Positions 1 to 9,567 of a stretch of 64,000 nt of DNA are shown one piece after another; within the stretch, counting starts at the first letter, position 1; every line of letters begins with the position of its first letter. The notes under the pieces were generated by a model, which searched no databases, was not told the DNA's origin, and saw only the letters and a list, made by a program, of their open reading frames with translations. The position numbers were made by a program, and so were the translations under genes. This DNA comes from Candidatus Bipolaricaulota bacterium. GTDB lineage: Bacteria; Bipolaricaulota; Bipolaricaulia; UBA7950; UBA9294. Where the stretch lies: assembly GCA_028278555.1 (NCBI GenBank), contig JANQEA010000079.1, positions 186,001 to 250,000 of the forward strand, given 5' to 3'.

Positions 1-72
1 TATCGGATTTCGCGCGAGGCGGTTCGGATGGCGCTCCTCTCCGCTGAACAGGGCCTGTGCGAGTCGCCCTGA
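1..72 (+). CDS. 3' end of a gene cut by the window edge
   Basis: Reading from base 1, 23 sense codons run to a TGA at 70-72, giving a C-terminus ending LCESP. The stretch has no start codon of its own in view, so the gene would begin outside the window. Nothing in the tail identifies a family. The call rests only on an open frame just upstream of a non-coding gap, so it may be chance. Confidence 0.35.
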   Translation, partial: YRISREAVRMALLSAEQGLCESP

Positions 73-241
73 CGAGTGGAGAATGCCGCGCGGACACGCG
101 TCCCTTGATTCCGCGACAGAGACGCGAGATCGCGCGGACGCGGCTCTCCATCTGAATTTCGCTGCGATCCTATACTCGCCTTCAGGAGACTGTCTTGATA
201 TGCATCTATTCCTTGTTCGACGCCGGAACAGGAGGCCAAGA

Positions 242-3200
242 ATGAACAGGACGAATCGGCGAGGAATCGCGCTCGCCGTGGTGCTGGTAGGGTTGATATC
301 GTGGGCGACCCTCGCGCTCCCCAGCTTCTCCGATCGGAACATCGATGCGGGGAATCTGAATCCCACCGATACGATCATGGTGATGGAGATTCGCGTGACG
401 CGCGGAGCGGGGGAGGATGTGACACTCGCGTCGATCACGATCCGAAACACGGGGACGGCCGAGGATGGCGACATCGAGAAGATCATCGTGGAGGATGACG
501 GCGATGTGCTCGGGGAAACCGACAATCTGGCCGGAATCACGAGCAGCAATGGCGTGACGATCCCACTCAGCTATCACCTCGACAACACGACGCACACCGT
601 CAAGATCTTCATCGTGGTCGGCACGAACGTTGAAGGCGGCGAGACGGTCGACCTGCAAGCCCTCGTCGACTACACGAGCGGCGGCGCGCCGGGAACCAGC
701 ACATGGATCTCGGATCTGACGGGCGAGACGATTCGCAACGGCGGGTTCGACGAACTCGATGACAGCTCGCCGGATGCGGCCTACCTCAACCCGACCGACG
801 AAGCGATCGTCCAGACCTCCATCTTCACCGACAACGATGCGAACGGGAGTGACGTCCAGTGGGCCGGTGACGGGGTGACGACGATCGTGGAGGTCGAGAA
901 CCTCGGAACAGCCCTGCCCGAAGACATTGCGGATATCCGGGTGACTCTGACGATCGGGGGAGACGACTACGTCGCGATCGGCAACGACTGGGCCGCATGG
1001 ACGCCGGCGAGTCCGATGCCGTTCCGATACGAGGACTTCTGGGGCCCGGGCGGGGCTGCAGACAATCCTCCGGTTATCCCGGACAACAGCGGGGTCACGG
1101 TCACAGTCGAGATGCGCGTCGAGGACGAGACGAGCGTCACGGACAAGCGAACGATTCGCACAGAGACGACCCTTCACGTCCAGGAGATGGGAGAAGGACC
1201 GGACGGGGCACTCGTCGCCTATGAGCAGAGCATCGCTTCCGATACGACGCAGACGATTCGCAAGCAAGGGTTCGAGGTGGTGGAAGACGACAGCGACAGC
1301 CTCGACTCCGGGACGGCCGCGACCGGTGATGTCGTCATTCAGACGGTCCGCGCATTCGATGACGATTCGAACCTCAAGGATCTTCGACTGATCCGGTTCT
1401 GGCTGCAGAACCGCGGGTCGGCCGACGGCGACGAGATCGCGCAAGTCCAGCTGAAGGCCGGCGCGCAGACGCTCCTGACGCTTACGGGTGCGGAGCTCGA
1501 CAACTTCAGAACCGGTCGCTCGCACGAGCTCGATATCGAAATCGCTCCCGGGGACAAGGGCTTCGACATCGAAGACAACGAGGAGCAGGTCTTCAAGATC
1601 TACTACACGATCGGCGTACCGGACGACGGACACACGCTCGAACCTTCCGTGCGCTTCGTGGTTGAGGAGCAGCCAGACGGACCTGTTTTCGTCAGCGACT
1701 TCGTGAACTATCCCGATGAAATCGGCCTCTACGAGCCGGGATTCGAGTTCATCGAGAACATGACGCCTCCGAACGGCGGCGCGGCGTACTCCGGGCAGAA
1801 GCTGCTCGCCCAGAAGATCCGGCTCGAGGATCGCGACGAGGACGACGACGACGTGACGATCGATCCGGTTGTTGTCCGTAACGAGGGGACGGCGAGCGGA
1901 AATCCGGACGTCGTCAAGATCGAGATCTGGCGCCAAGATGAGGAAGACGGGACCGAGGTCAAGATCGGAGAATCGAGCGACCTCAACGGATTCCGAACCG
2001 GTGGCGTCCACGTCGACATCGAGAGCAACAGCATCGTGCAGGACTCGGCGGACGGTGCCGAGGTCTTCCTGTTGATCTACCTGCAGATCGCCGATCCGGA
2101 GGACATGGTCGCTACCCGGACGATCCAGCTTGAGACACGGGTCATCCACACGGAGGATGGAGAGACGTTCGACAAGACGGCCGAGGGGAACCAATGGGTC
2201 CTCGAGACGAACAACCGGCCGGTTGTCGACTTCACGTTCGAGAAGGCGACCAACGGAGCCGCATCGGTCGGACCGAAGGCCGACTTCACCCACGAGGACA
2301 CGATCCAATTCAATGGCACGGCGACCGATCCGGACGCGGGCGACACGATTGACCGTTGGTGGTGGAATTTCGGCGATGGTGCGACGTCAACGGAGCAGAA
2401 CCCGACGCACGCGTATCCGAATGGCGGCACGTTCAACGTGACGTTGACCGCCTGGGATTCGCGGGACGTGTCCGGTTCCGTGACGAAATCGATCGAGGTC
2501 GAAGGGCCTCCGAACGAGGAACCGACGATCGATGAGCTGACGGCCGATCCGGAGAACCCGGCGGTCGACCAGGACGTCGTGTTCGCCGTGACGGTCACCG
2601 ATCCCGATCAACCGGGCGGAACAGCCTTCGGGTACGAATGGGACTTCGGTGACGAGACGACGAGCACGGTCGCGGGCCCGACACACAGCTACGATGAGGC
2701 TGGCACCTACACGGTGACGGTGACGGTCACCGATGCACAGGGCGCGACCGATACGGCGACGATCGACATCAGCGTCGGCAATGAACCGCCGGCACTGACC
2801 GGCGTGACGCCCAACCCGACGACGGGAGTCAGCACCGGCGACGAAGTGACGTTGACCGTGGCCGGCTACACGGATCCGGATGACGACGCCGTGGACCACT
2901 ACGAGTGGAACTTCGGGGACGGCACGACCGCAGAGACGGACGATGCGACTGCGACCCACACCTTCGCGGCGCCAGGTACGTACACGGTTTCCGTCGTCGC
3001 CGTCGATGCGCGCGGCGCGGAGAGCGTTGCGGTGACGGTCGATGTGACCGTCACAGGCCCGGCGAGGACGATCCTGTTCGGCTATCCGAACCCGGCGGAG
3101 ACGCAGGCGACGTTCACGTACATCTTGCCGGACGGGGCGACAGACCCGATCCTGCGGATCTACAGCCTGATGGGGCGGCTCATCTTCGAGCAGGCGCTTG

Positions 3201-3337
3201 CTGCGGGCGGTACGACGTACGTGTGGGATCTTCGGACCGGCGACGGTGAGGCACTGCCGAACGGACTCTACTTCTGCGTCGTGACGGTGACGGGTGCGGA
3301 TCGCTCCGAGGTCTTCCGGCTGCTGATCGTCCGCTAA
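242..3337 (+). CDS. Large secreted PKD-domain protein with C-terminal sorting-like domain
   Basis: About 1031 residues. The ATG at 242 is preferred over an upstream in-frame ATG because it opens directly into a signal peptide (basic NRTNRRG, then a hydrophobic stretch). Residues 38-655 hold four tandem repeats of about 145-170 residues with recurring N-x-GTA and FRTG motifs. Three PKD domains follow at about 658-754, 757-846 and 847-938, each with the typical W(D/N)FGDG strand. Residues 940-1031 form an Ig-like C-terminal domain (YPNP, GRLIFEQ, NGLYF) of the kind seen in FlgD-like and type IX sorting domains. It probably acts on the cell surface as an adhesive or structural protein. The next gene, 15 bases downstream, is a PorV-like barrel and may be co-transcribed. 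A TATACT at 171-176 could be a -10 box, but no convincing -35 box accompanies it. Confidence 0.8.
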   Translation: MNRTNRRGIALAVVLVGLISWATLALPSFSDRNIDAGNLNPTDTIMVMEIRVTRGAGEDVTLASITIRNTGTAEDGDIEKIIVEDDGDVLGETDNLAGITSSNGVTIPLSYHLDNTTHTVKIFIVVGTNVEGGETVDLQALVDYTSGGAPGTSTWISDLTGETIRNGGFDELDDSSPDAAYLNPTDEAIVQTSIFTDNDANGSDVQWAGDGVTTIVEVENLGTALPEDIADIRVTLTIGGDDYVAIGNDWAAWTPASPMPFRYEDFWGPGGAADNPPVIPDNSGVTVTVEMRVEDETSVTDKRTIRTETTLHVQEMGEGPDGALVAYEQSIASDTTQTIRKQGFEVVEDDSDSLDSGTAATGDVVIQTVRAFDDDSNLKDLRLIRFWLQNRGSADGDEIAQVQLKAGAQTLLTLTGAELDNFRTGRSHELDIEIAPGDKGFDIEDNEEQVFKIYYTIGVPDDGHTLEPSVRFVVEEQPDGPVFVSDFVNYPDEIGLYEPGFEFIENMTPPNGGAAYSGQKLLAQKIRLEDRDEDDDDVTIDPVVVRNEGTASGNPDVVKIEIWRQDEEDGTEVKIGESSDLNGFRTGGVHVDIESNSIVQDSADGAEVFLLIYLQIADPEDMVATRTIQLETRVIHTEDGETFDKTAEGNQWVLETNNRPVVDFTFEKATNGAASVGPKADFTHEDTIQFNGTATDPDAGDTIDRWWWNFGDGATSTEQNPTHAYPNGGTFNVTLTAWDSRDVSGSVTKSIEVEGPPNEEPTIDELTADPENPAVDQDVVFAVTVTDPDQPGGTAFGYEWDFGDETTSTVAGPTHSYDEAGTYTVTVTVTDAQGATDTATIDISVGNEPPALTGVTPNPTTGVSTGDEVTLTVAGYTDPDDDAVDHYEWNFGDGTTAETDDATATHTFAAPGTYTVSVVAVDARGAESVAVTVDVTVTGPARTILFGYPNPAETQATFTYILPDGATDPILRIYSLMGRLIFEQALAAGGTTYVWDLRTGDGEALPNGLYFCVVTVTGADRSEVFRLLIVR

Positions 3338-3352
3338 AGGGAGGGAAGGACT

Positions 3353-4306
3353 GTGAAACGGATCAAGATCGTTGTGATGGTGGCCCTCCTCGGCCTGGGG
3401 CTGAGTTCTCCGGGGTGGGCGCAGCAGGCGGAGACCGTCTTCGAGATCGATCCGGGGGTTGCCCTGCTCGGGGCCGCCGGCGCCGGCGTCTCGCTGGCCT
3501 ACGGGGCGGAGACGCTCTACTACAATCCGGCGGGACTCTCAGCCCTTCCGGGGATCAGCTTCAGCTCATTCTACGCGTCGTACCTGGGGCAGGCGGACTA
3601 CACGGCGCTGGCATTGACGTTCCGGAACTGGGGAATCGCCGCGCTCCTTCTCGGATCGACCGGGATCCAGGGCTACGATGCGGGGGGGAGCCAGACGGAC
3701 GCGCTCGCGTATCGGAACACCGGATTCATCTTCGGGGTCGGCGTCGATCCGAGCGTTCTTCCGTTCCTTCCGGAGTTTGCGATCGACATGTCGCTCGGCG
3801 CGCGGATCAAGGTTCTGACGGTGACGATCGGGGAGACCGCGGGGAACGGCTTCTCGTTCGATCTCGGCTTCCGAACCGTCTTCCCCGACCTGAGCCTTGG
3901 CACTCTTGCCGTCTCGGAGATGGCCGTCGGGATCACGGCGGTGAATCTGTTCGGCGGTCTCAACTACGACACGGAGAGCGACAACTACCTGATGGACATC
4001 CAGATCGGCGGTTCGGCATGCATTGCTGAGCTCTTCTGCATCGCGATCGATGTCCATCTCGGAGGAGCTCTGCACGCCGGGATCATCTACGAACCGATCC
4101 CGACGTTTGCCCTCCGCCTTGGAGTGATCTCCCGCGATGGTGTGTCGATCACCGCGGGCATCGGTGTGAATGTCGAGGGATTCCTCCTCGACTACGCGTT
4201 CGTGTCGCACTCGATCGGCGGAACGCACCGGGTCTCTCTGACGCTCGACTTCTCGAGCCTCGACATCACGGCGTTGAGTCGGTCGATGCGGCGCCTTCTT
4301 CCGTGA
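3353..4306 (+). CDS. PorV/PorQ-like (UPF0164) outer-membrane barrel protein
   Basis: 317 residues from a GTG start with a strong GGGAGGGAAGGA ribosome site. A signal peptide ends at about residue 23 (GWAQQ). The mature start carries the family hallmark ALLGAAGAGVSLAYGAETLYYNPAG. Alternating amphipathic strands continue to the C-terminus, as in a FadL-like barrel. In Bacteroidetes, PorV shuttles or retains type IX secretion cargo; proteins of this wider family also occur in phyla without a proven type IX system. Its position directly behind a protein with a sorting-like C-terminal domain suggests a cargo/partner pair, which is inference. The C-terminal residues after about 290 look less barrel-like. 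Confidence 0.7.
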   Translation: MKRIKIVVMVALLGLGLSSPGWAQQAETVFEIDPGVALLGAAGAGVSLAYGAETLYYNPAGLSALPGISFSSFYASYLGQADYTALALTFRNWGIAALLLGSTGIQGYDAGGSQTDALAYRNTGFIFGVGVDPSVLPFLPEFAIDMSLGARIKVLTVTIGETAGNGFSFDLGFRTVFPDLSLGTLAVSEMAVGITAVNLFGGLNYDTESDNYLMDIQIGGSACIAELFCIAIDVHLGGALHAGIIYEPIPTFALRLGVISRDGVSITAGIGVNVEGFLLDYAFVSHSIGGTHRVSLTLDFSSLDITALSRSMRRLLP

Positions 4307-4358
4307 TCTCGTGAAGGAGCGCTGAGACAAGCCGCAAGAGGAAGTCTGTCGACGAATG

Positions 4359-4383
4359 CGGGAGAGTCGCTACGGCTCTCCCG
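4359..4383. terminator. Hairpin terminator between convergent genes
   Basis: CGGGAGAG and CTCTCCCG form an 8-bp perfect stem around a 9-base loop, followed on the plus strand by TTTCC. It lies between the barrel gene and the converging tgt and overlaps the tgt stop codon, so it may serve both. Confidence 0.6.
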
Positions 4384-5638
4384 TTTCCGTTGGGCGAGCC
4401 GTTGCGGCCCAGTCGGCGGACAGCGCGTCGAACGAACCGGCGCGAATCGAGGCTCGAATCCCTTCCATCAGACGGACGAGAAAGCGAAGATTGTGAAGGG
4501 TCGCAAGGCGGTAGAAGGAGACCTCGCCAGCGCGACAGAGATGCCGCAGATAGGCGCGCGAGTGATGCGTGCAGGTGAAGCAGTCGCACATCGGATCGAT
4601 CGGCTGCTCATCGCGAGCGAATCGGGCGTTCCGGAGGTTGATCCGGTGACGCGGTGCGCCCTTCAAGAAGACGCTACCGTTGCGAGCGAGCCGGGTTGGG
4701 GCAGCACAATCGAACGTGTCGAGGCCGCGCCGAACCGCGGCAAAGAGATCCTCGATTTCGCCGATCCCCAGCAGGTGCCGCGCCCGGTCTTCGGGGAGGA
4801 GGGGAACCGTCCAATCGAGGACGCGGAGCATCTCGTCCTTCGATCGACCGAGCGATCCGCCGACGGCGAAGCCGTCGAAACCCATCCCGCCGATGACGCG
4901 AGCGCTCTCCTCGCGGAGGTCGCGATACGCGCCGCCCTGGACGATCCCGAAGAGCGCCTGATGGGGGTTCGGGAACGACGGATCCCCTTCGAGAAGTCGA
5001 AACGCGGCGAGCCCACGTCGCGCCCAGCGGTGTGTCCGTTCCATCGCTCGTTTCGTGTACGCGTAGTCGTGAAGTGGCGACGTGCATTCGTCGAGCGGAA
5101 GGATGATGTCGGCGCCGAGCTTCCGCTCGATCGCGATGACCGACTCCGGGGTGAACGTGCGGAGCGAGCCGTCGACGATCGAGCGGAAGTCGGCGCCGAG
5201 CTCGGTCAGGCGGACGAGGGAGCGCCCGCCCTCAGCGCGACGCTTGCTCGTGGGAGGGGCGTCCTTCCCGGGGAAGATCGAGGCGACCTTGCCGACGCCG
5301 TGTTCCTTCCCTGCGCCGAGGCTGAAGACCTGGAAGCCGCCCGAATCGGTCATCGTCGGCCCGGTCCACCCGGAGAAGCCGTGCAGGCCGCCGAGCGCAG
5401 CGACGGTCTCCTCGCCTGGCCGAAGGTGCAGGTGGTACGTGTTGGCGATCAGGATCTGAAGTCCGTGATCGGCGAGCCCCTGCGGCTCGATCGCCTTGAC
5501 CGTCGCCCGCGTTGCCACACCAACGAACGCCGGGGTCTGCACGATGCCGTGCGCAGTCGTCAGGTCTCCCGATCTCGCGAGAGAAGCGGGATCACGATGA
5601 CGAATGGAGAAGGAGACGGATTCCGTCGGATCCGGCAA
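4370..5638 (-). CDS. tgt: Queuine/preQ1 tRNA-guanine transglycosylase
   Basis: 422 residues from a TTG start; an AGGAGG lies 5 bases upstream, and the open frame upstream of it overlaps the neighbouring gene, so the TTG is the best start. The enzyme exchanges guanine 34 of certain tRNAs for the queuosine precursor preQ1. Visible family marks are DSGGFQVFSL (catalytic Asp and base-binding region), FGIVQGG, the FDCAAPTR segment with the nucleophilic Asp, and the zinc site CDCFTC plus a His near HHSRAYLRHL. The usual family length is about 375-400, so the N-terminus is only slightly long. The gene follows a DUF4015 gene on the same strand. Confidence 0.93.
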   Translation of the reverse strand: MPDPTESVSFSIRHRDPASLARSGDLTTAHGIVQTPAFVGVATRATVKAIEPQGLADHGLQILIANTYHLHLRPGEETVAALGGLHGFSGWTGPTMTDSGGFQVFSLGAGKEHGVGKVASIFPGKDAPPTSKRRAEGGRSLVRLTELGADFRSIVDGSLRTFTPESVIAIERKLGADIILPLDECTSPLHDYAYTKRAMERTHRWARRGLAAFRLLEGDPSFPNPHQALFGIVQGGAYRDLREESARVIGGMGFDGFAVGGSLGRSKDEMLRVLDWTVPLLPEDRARHLLGIGEIEDLFAAVRRGLDTFDCAAPTRLARNGSVFLKGAPRHRINLRNARFARDEQPIDPMCDCFTCTHHSRAYLRHLCRAGEVSFYRLATLHNLRFLVRLMEGIRASIRAGSFDALSADWAATARPTETGEP

Positions 5639-5694
5639 CAGGACCTCCTGAGGGCGATGGTGCGGGGATCCTATCCGATCGGTTCGGACCGATG

Positions 5695-6693
5695 CTAGTC
5701 GTCGAGCGCTTGGTAAAGAGCGTCGTACTCGCAGGCGGGATGCCAGAAGAGGTATCCGTCGGCTCCGGCCTCCTCGGCGGCTCGGATCTGCTCGCGGATG
5801 TACGTCTCGAGATCCATCCCGGCGGGCAGCTCGAGATCGAACGCCTGTAGGAACGGACGGTAGCACGCCGCCACGCGATCCAGCCCCGAGCGGAGTGCAT
5901 CGCTGACGACGAGATACGGATCGTCGCGGTAGGTCTGCTCGACGTAGTGGGATGGGTAGACCATCGGAGAGAGGTAATCGAGATGAACGCTCATCTCCTC
6001 GAGCGACTGTCCGATCGGGTCGATCCGACGTTCGTTCCAGGGCCAAAGGACGCGTCCGAACACGTCGGCGGAGAGGGTGATCCGGAGTTGCTGCCGGGCT
6101 TCGGTGAGGAAGCGATCGACGGCCGCATACCGGTCCTCATAGCATGGATCGAGACCTCCGACGTCGGCGTACCGAATGTAGTCGAACTGGATCTCGTCGA
6201 ACCCGAGCGTTGCGACCTCCTCGGCGATCGCCAGGTTGTAGTCGACGGCGATCCGATGATCGACGGGGACCCAATCCTCGGGAATCCCGAGATGACGCGC
6301 GAGGAGCGGATCGAAGAAGAGGACCTGCCGCGCGATCACGTAGAATCCGTGCTCGCGAAGAGCCCGAACGAGGATCGGTAGATCGAGGCGCCCGGTCGAC
6401 GAACCGATGTCCGTTGCGAGCGGAACGTCGCTGGCGTAGGTCAGCTCGCCATGCATATTCTTGACGTTGATCACCACGGCATCGATCTTCCCTGCTTTTC
6501 GAGCGGCGAAGAGATCCTCGACGACGTCGCGCTTGGTCAGCGCGTAGGACGTGAGATAGACGCCAACGCGATCGTGTCCACTCGGGATGCTTGGTGAAGG
6601 ATCTCCTTGAACTGTCGGGTCGGATGGATAGAAGGCGACGATCAGCGCGGTGAGAAGGACGGCCAGGCCGCCCAGTGTCTTGGCGTGTTTCAT
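5695..6693 (-). CDS. Secreted glycoside-hydrolase-like protein (DUF4015 family)
   Basis: 332 residues from the ATG at 6693; in-frame GTG (6729) and ATG (6723) lie just upstream and cannot be excluded because no site has a strong ribosome site. An N-terminal hydrophobic segment (LGGLAVLLTALIVAFY) is a signal peptide or anchor. The body is a TIM-barrel-type putative glycosyl hydrolase: VVINVKNMHGELTY, then the diagnostic FDEIQFDYIRY, SADVFG and a C-terminal LFWHP strand. Enzyme activity for this family is poorly established. tgt follows 56 bases later on the same strand. Confidence 0.75.
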   Translation of the reverse strand: MKHAKTLGGLAVLLTALIVAFYPSDPTVQGDPSPSIPSGHDRVGVYLTSYALTKRDVVEDLFAARKAGKIDAVVINVKNMHGELTYASDVPLATDIGSSTGRLDLPILVRALREHGFYVIARQVLFFDPLLARHLGIPEDWVPVDHRIAVDYNLAIAEEVATLGFDEIQFDYIRYADVGGLDPCYEDRYAAVDRFLTEARQQLRITLSADVFGRVLWPWNERRIDPIGQSLEEMSVHLDYLSPMVYPSHYVEQTYRDDPYLVVSDALRSGLDRVAACYRPFLQAFDLELPAGMDLETYIREQIRAAEEAGADGYLFWHPACEYDALYQALDD

Positions 6694-6877
6694 TTCGAGT
6701 CCAGCGTATGCCAAGGCCTGCATGGGCACGTTGCCACGGTGCGCCGCAGGTGGGGACGTCTGACACGTTTTCGGAGGACGGTCTCGTACCGGGACGATTC
6801 ACCGGAATGCCACACGGCGCCCATCATCGGCTCAAGGTGCTTCCGCATACTCAATCACTGATGGGCAGGGTATTGTC

Positions 6878-6907
6878 TTGTTGTCGGGGTTTCGGCATCG
6901 GTATAAT
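6878..6907 (+). promoter_or_regulatory. Sigma70-type promoter for the beta-helix gene
   Basis: TTGTTG at 6878-6883 and a consensus TATAAT at 6902-6907 are 18 bases apart, about 65 bases upstream of the start at 6971. Confidence 0.6.
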
Positions 6908-6970
6908 GCGTGCAAGGGTGCATGTACACGAACTTCGGGTGGTGCATCGCCTGCAAAGGAGACACTTCAG

Positions 6971-8887
6971 ATGAGACCGGCAAGGATTTTCGTTTGGGTT
7001 TTGATCGCTTTGGCAGGGATCGCGATTGCAGGATTTGCGGCGCAGAGGGGGCCGATCACGATCCTCGGGAACGCGGACTTCACGGAAGAGAACGGAGTCC
7101 TATCGGGAAGCGGTACACCGGAAGATCCGTACGTGATCGCCGGATGGGAGATCGGCGTGCCTCCCGGCGATTCGTACGGGGTGTACATCGAGAACGTGAC
7201 CGCTCCGTTCGTCCTCCGAGGGTTGATCATCGACGGGGCGGGCGAGCTCGATGGCGCGGCGATCCGGATCGGTTTCGCTTCCGGGGGAGTCATCGAGAAC
7301 TGCACGATCGGCAGCTCGCTGAACGGCATCGAAATTGCCTCATCGACCGACGTCACGGTTCGCAACAACGTGCTCTACGTGTACGGCCGCGGCCTGCGCG
7401 TCACGGGTGAATCGCCGGACGAGTATCGCCACACGATCGAGCAGACGAATCAACTGAACAACAGTCCGATTCACTATTACCACGGCCTCGACGGCGCGCG
7501 GATCGAGGGGATCGAGACGAGACATCTGACGGTCGCTGCAAGTCGTGACGTGACGATCATCGGGAACTCGCTTCTCGATGGGGATGGACTCCACCTGGCG
7601 TTCGTCACCGACTCCGCGGTGACGGCGAACGTCGCCGGCAGAAACAGCAACGTCATGACCGATGATGCGATCGAGTTCTATCGGACGGAGCGGGTTCTCG
7701 TGACAGCGAACTTGATCAAGAACGCCCGGCTTGTCGGACTCAAGCTGATGCTCTCCTCGGGGAACGAGATCCGAGGCAACTACTTCGGTGTCGATGATAC
7801 AGGGATCCGGCTGATCGCCTCCGATCGGAATCGCATCGTCGGGAACGAATTCCTCGGCTGCTACACCGCGGTCTGGCTGGTCGGAGGCTCTCAGGAGAAC
7901 CGAGTCGAGGGGAACATCGTCGTCGGCAAGGTGAGCGCCGACGGAGATCGGAGGCAGGGGATCGTCGTCGACTTGGCGTCCGGGAACTGGATCGTCGAGA
8001 ACGCGCTGACCGAGTGCGAAATCGGCATCACCCTCGCCGCCGAGGCGACAGAGAACACGATTGCCGACAACACTGTCGTCGCTGGCGGCTATGGGATCTT
8101 CGTTTCGGGCTCGCACAACGAGATTGCCGGGAACCTGGTGACACAGCATCTGCGCGGAATCCTCTTCCCCGAAACGTTCGGACAGTCGATCGCACGGGGA
8201 AACCGGATGATCGCCAACGTTCTTTCGATCAACGGCGAGCACCTCCGGACGAACCTCGACTCCGACGCGAACGTCTTCCGCGAGAACGTCTTCCTCGACG
8301 CCAAGCGAGACGGGGCGACGCTCATCTTCGACTACGGAACGAACGGGGTGTGGAGCGCCAACTACTGGGGGGGCGAGACGATCGACGACGAGGACGGTGA
8401 TGGATACGGGGATTCGCCGTTCGCGCTTGGGCCGATCACCGATGACTCGCCGATGGCGTCGCTCGAACCGGCCGAATTGCGGGTCGGCGTTCTCGGGACA
8501 CTCCCGACGAAGACGATCCAAATCGAGCGAGGAGACGGATCGACTGTCGAGATCGAGACGTTGATCGCCGAAGCCGGATCGCAGCGTTGGACCGGCTTCC
8601 GCGGATTCCCGTCGTCTCTTCTCGACGGCTTTCCGGGGATCCTGTTCGCCTTCGATGCGGAAGCGGAGCTTCGCTTCACGATGGTGACCGTTCCGTTCGA
8701 CCTCGACATCGCGTTCTTCGATGCATCCGGAGAGCTCGTCGGGAGCTCGACGATGACCGCCTTCTCCGAGGATCTCTATACGGCGACGGGCCCGTTCCAG
8801 TACGCGCTCGAACTCGCGAGCGGCGCGCTGGAGGATCTGTCGATCGGCGAGGGGGCGACCCTTCTCCTTCCGGTGACGGGCGAGTAG
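6971..8887 (+). CDS. Secreted NosD-like right-handed beta-helix protein
   Basis: 638 residues from the ATG at 6971, which follows AAGGAG and begins a clear signal peptide (MRPARIFVWVLIALAG). Residues 35-60 contain the GVLSGSGTPEDPYVI signature typical of NosD/CASH-type pectate-lyase-fold proteins. Repeated short turns of the form N-x-I-x-G-N run from about 90 to 470. A DxDxDGYGD calcium-binding-like loop follows at about 475-485. The last 140 residues are a separate beta domain. The likely role is extracellular carbohydrate binding or cleavage; no catalytic residues can be assigned. A shorter relative with the same signature lies at 36559. Confidence 0.75.
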   Translation: MRPARIFVWVLIALAGIAIAGFAAQRGPITILGNADFTEENGVLSGSGTPEDPYVIAGWEIGVPPGDSYGVYIENVTAPFVLRGLIIDGAGELDGAAIRIGFASGGVIENCTIGSSLNGIEIASSTDVTVRNNVLYVYGRGLRVTGESPDEYRHTIEQTNQLNNSPIHYYHGLDGARIEGIETRHLTVAASRDVTIIGNSLLDGDGLHLAFVTDSAVTANVAGRNSNVMTDDAIEFYRTERVLVTANLIKNARLVGLKLMLSSGNEIRGNYFGVDDTGIRLIASDRNRIVGNEFLGCYTAVWLVGGSQENRVEGNIVVGKVSADGDRRQGIVVDLASGNWIVENALTECEIGITLAAEATENTIADNTVVAGGYGIFVSGSHNEIAGNLVTQHLRGILFPETFGQSIARGNRMIANVLSINGEHLRTNLDSDANVFRENVFLDAKRDGATLIFDYGTNGVWSANYWGGETIDDEDGDGYGDSPFALGPITDDSPMASLEPAELRVGVLGTLPTKTIQIERGDGSTVEIETLIAEAGSQRWTGFRGFPSSLLDGFPGILFAFDAEAELRFTMVTVPFDLDIAFFDASGELVGSSTMTAFSEDLYTATGPFQYALELASGALEDLSIGEGATLLLPVTGE

Positions 8888-8895
8888 GGGCGGGC

Positions 8896-9552
8896 GTGCC
8901 TCGACTCGAAGCGATCGTCTTCGACCTCGATGGGACCCTCGTCCGCTACCACGGGATCGAGTTCGAGTCGAGCTGGGGAGCGGTCGCCGCTGCGGCCGGC
9001 GTGTCCGATCGTTCCCGCGCCCTCCTCCGCGAGTACTTCCCTCGAAAGGAGGCCTACGCCGAATGGGTCGCGCGGGATGCGGAGCTCCTGACCGATGTCC
9101 CGACTTCGACCGTTGCCGATTCGGTTCTCCCCGCTCCGTACGCGGAAGGCGTCCGTGCCGCGATCGACGCGCTCTGGGGACGGTACGTCCTCGGGATTCT
9201 CTCCTCCGGTGTCGATCTGGTCGCCGACTGGGTGGCCCGCGATCTCGAGTTCGATTTCGCGCGTGCGAATCACCTCGTCACGGAGGATGGTCGGTTCACC
9301 GGCGGGAGCGAGACGCGGGTCGATCTATGGCAGAAGGACGTGGCCATGCGCCGGGTTGCCGAGGAGCTCGACGTTCCGGTTTCGCGGATCTGCTTCGTCG
9401 GCGACCATTTGAACGATCTTCCGGTGATGGAGATCGTCGGCCTCGCGATCGCAGCGAACCCGAAGGACGAGCGCGTGCGAGAGGCGGCCGATCACGTCAT
9501 CGACGACTTCCGTAAACTCCCGGGACTGATCGAAGCGTACGTCGCCGGATGA
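8896..9552 (+). CDS. HAD-superfamily phosphatase
   Basis: 218 residues from a GTG 8 bases after the preceding stop. HAD motif I is VFDLDGTLV (residues 8-16), motif II is the SS of GILSSGVD, and motif III is the Lys of QKDVAMRRV. Motif IV is CFVGDHLNDLPV. The cap is alpha-helical, as in the phosphoserine phosphatase/phosphoglycolate phosphatase branch. The NDLPV ending of motif IV and the SSG of motif II favour a SerB-like or Cof-like substrate class, but the substrate cannot be read from sequence. It may be co-transcribed with the beta-helix gene. Confidence 0.8.
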   Translation: MPRLEAIVFDLDGTLVRYHGIEFESSWGAVAAAAGVSDRSRALLREYFPRKEAYAEWVARDAELLTDVPTSTVADSVLPAPYAEGVRAAIDALWGRYVLGILSSGVDLVADWVARDLEFDFARANHLVTEDGRFTGGSETRVDLWQKDVAMRRVAEELDVPVSRICFVGDHLNDLPVMEIVGLAIAANPKDERVREAADHVIDDFRKLPGLIEAYVAG

Positions 9553-9567
9553 CGCTAGCCTGGTTCT

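Noticed and set aside
206..2308. 700-codon open frame on the minus strand opposite the PKD protein
   Set aside because: Arg/Asp-rich shadow translation of a GC-rich gene with no domain or ribosome site.
5639..6046. Extended N-terminus of tgt
   Set aside because: Overlaps the DUF4015 gene on the same strand and would add about 136 residues unlike the family.
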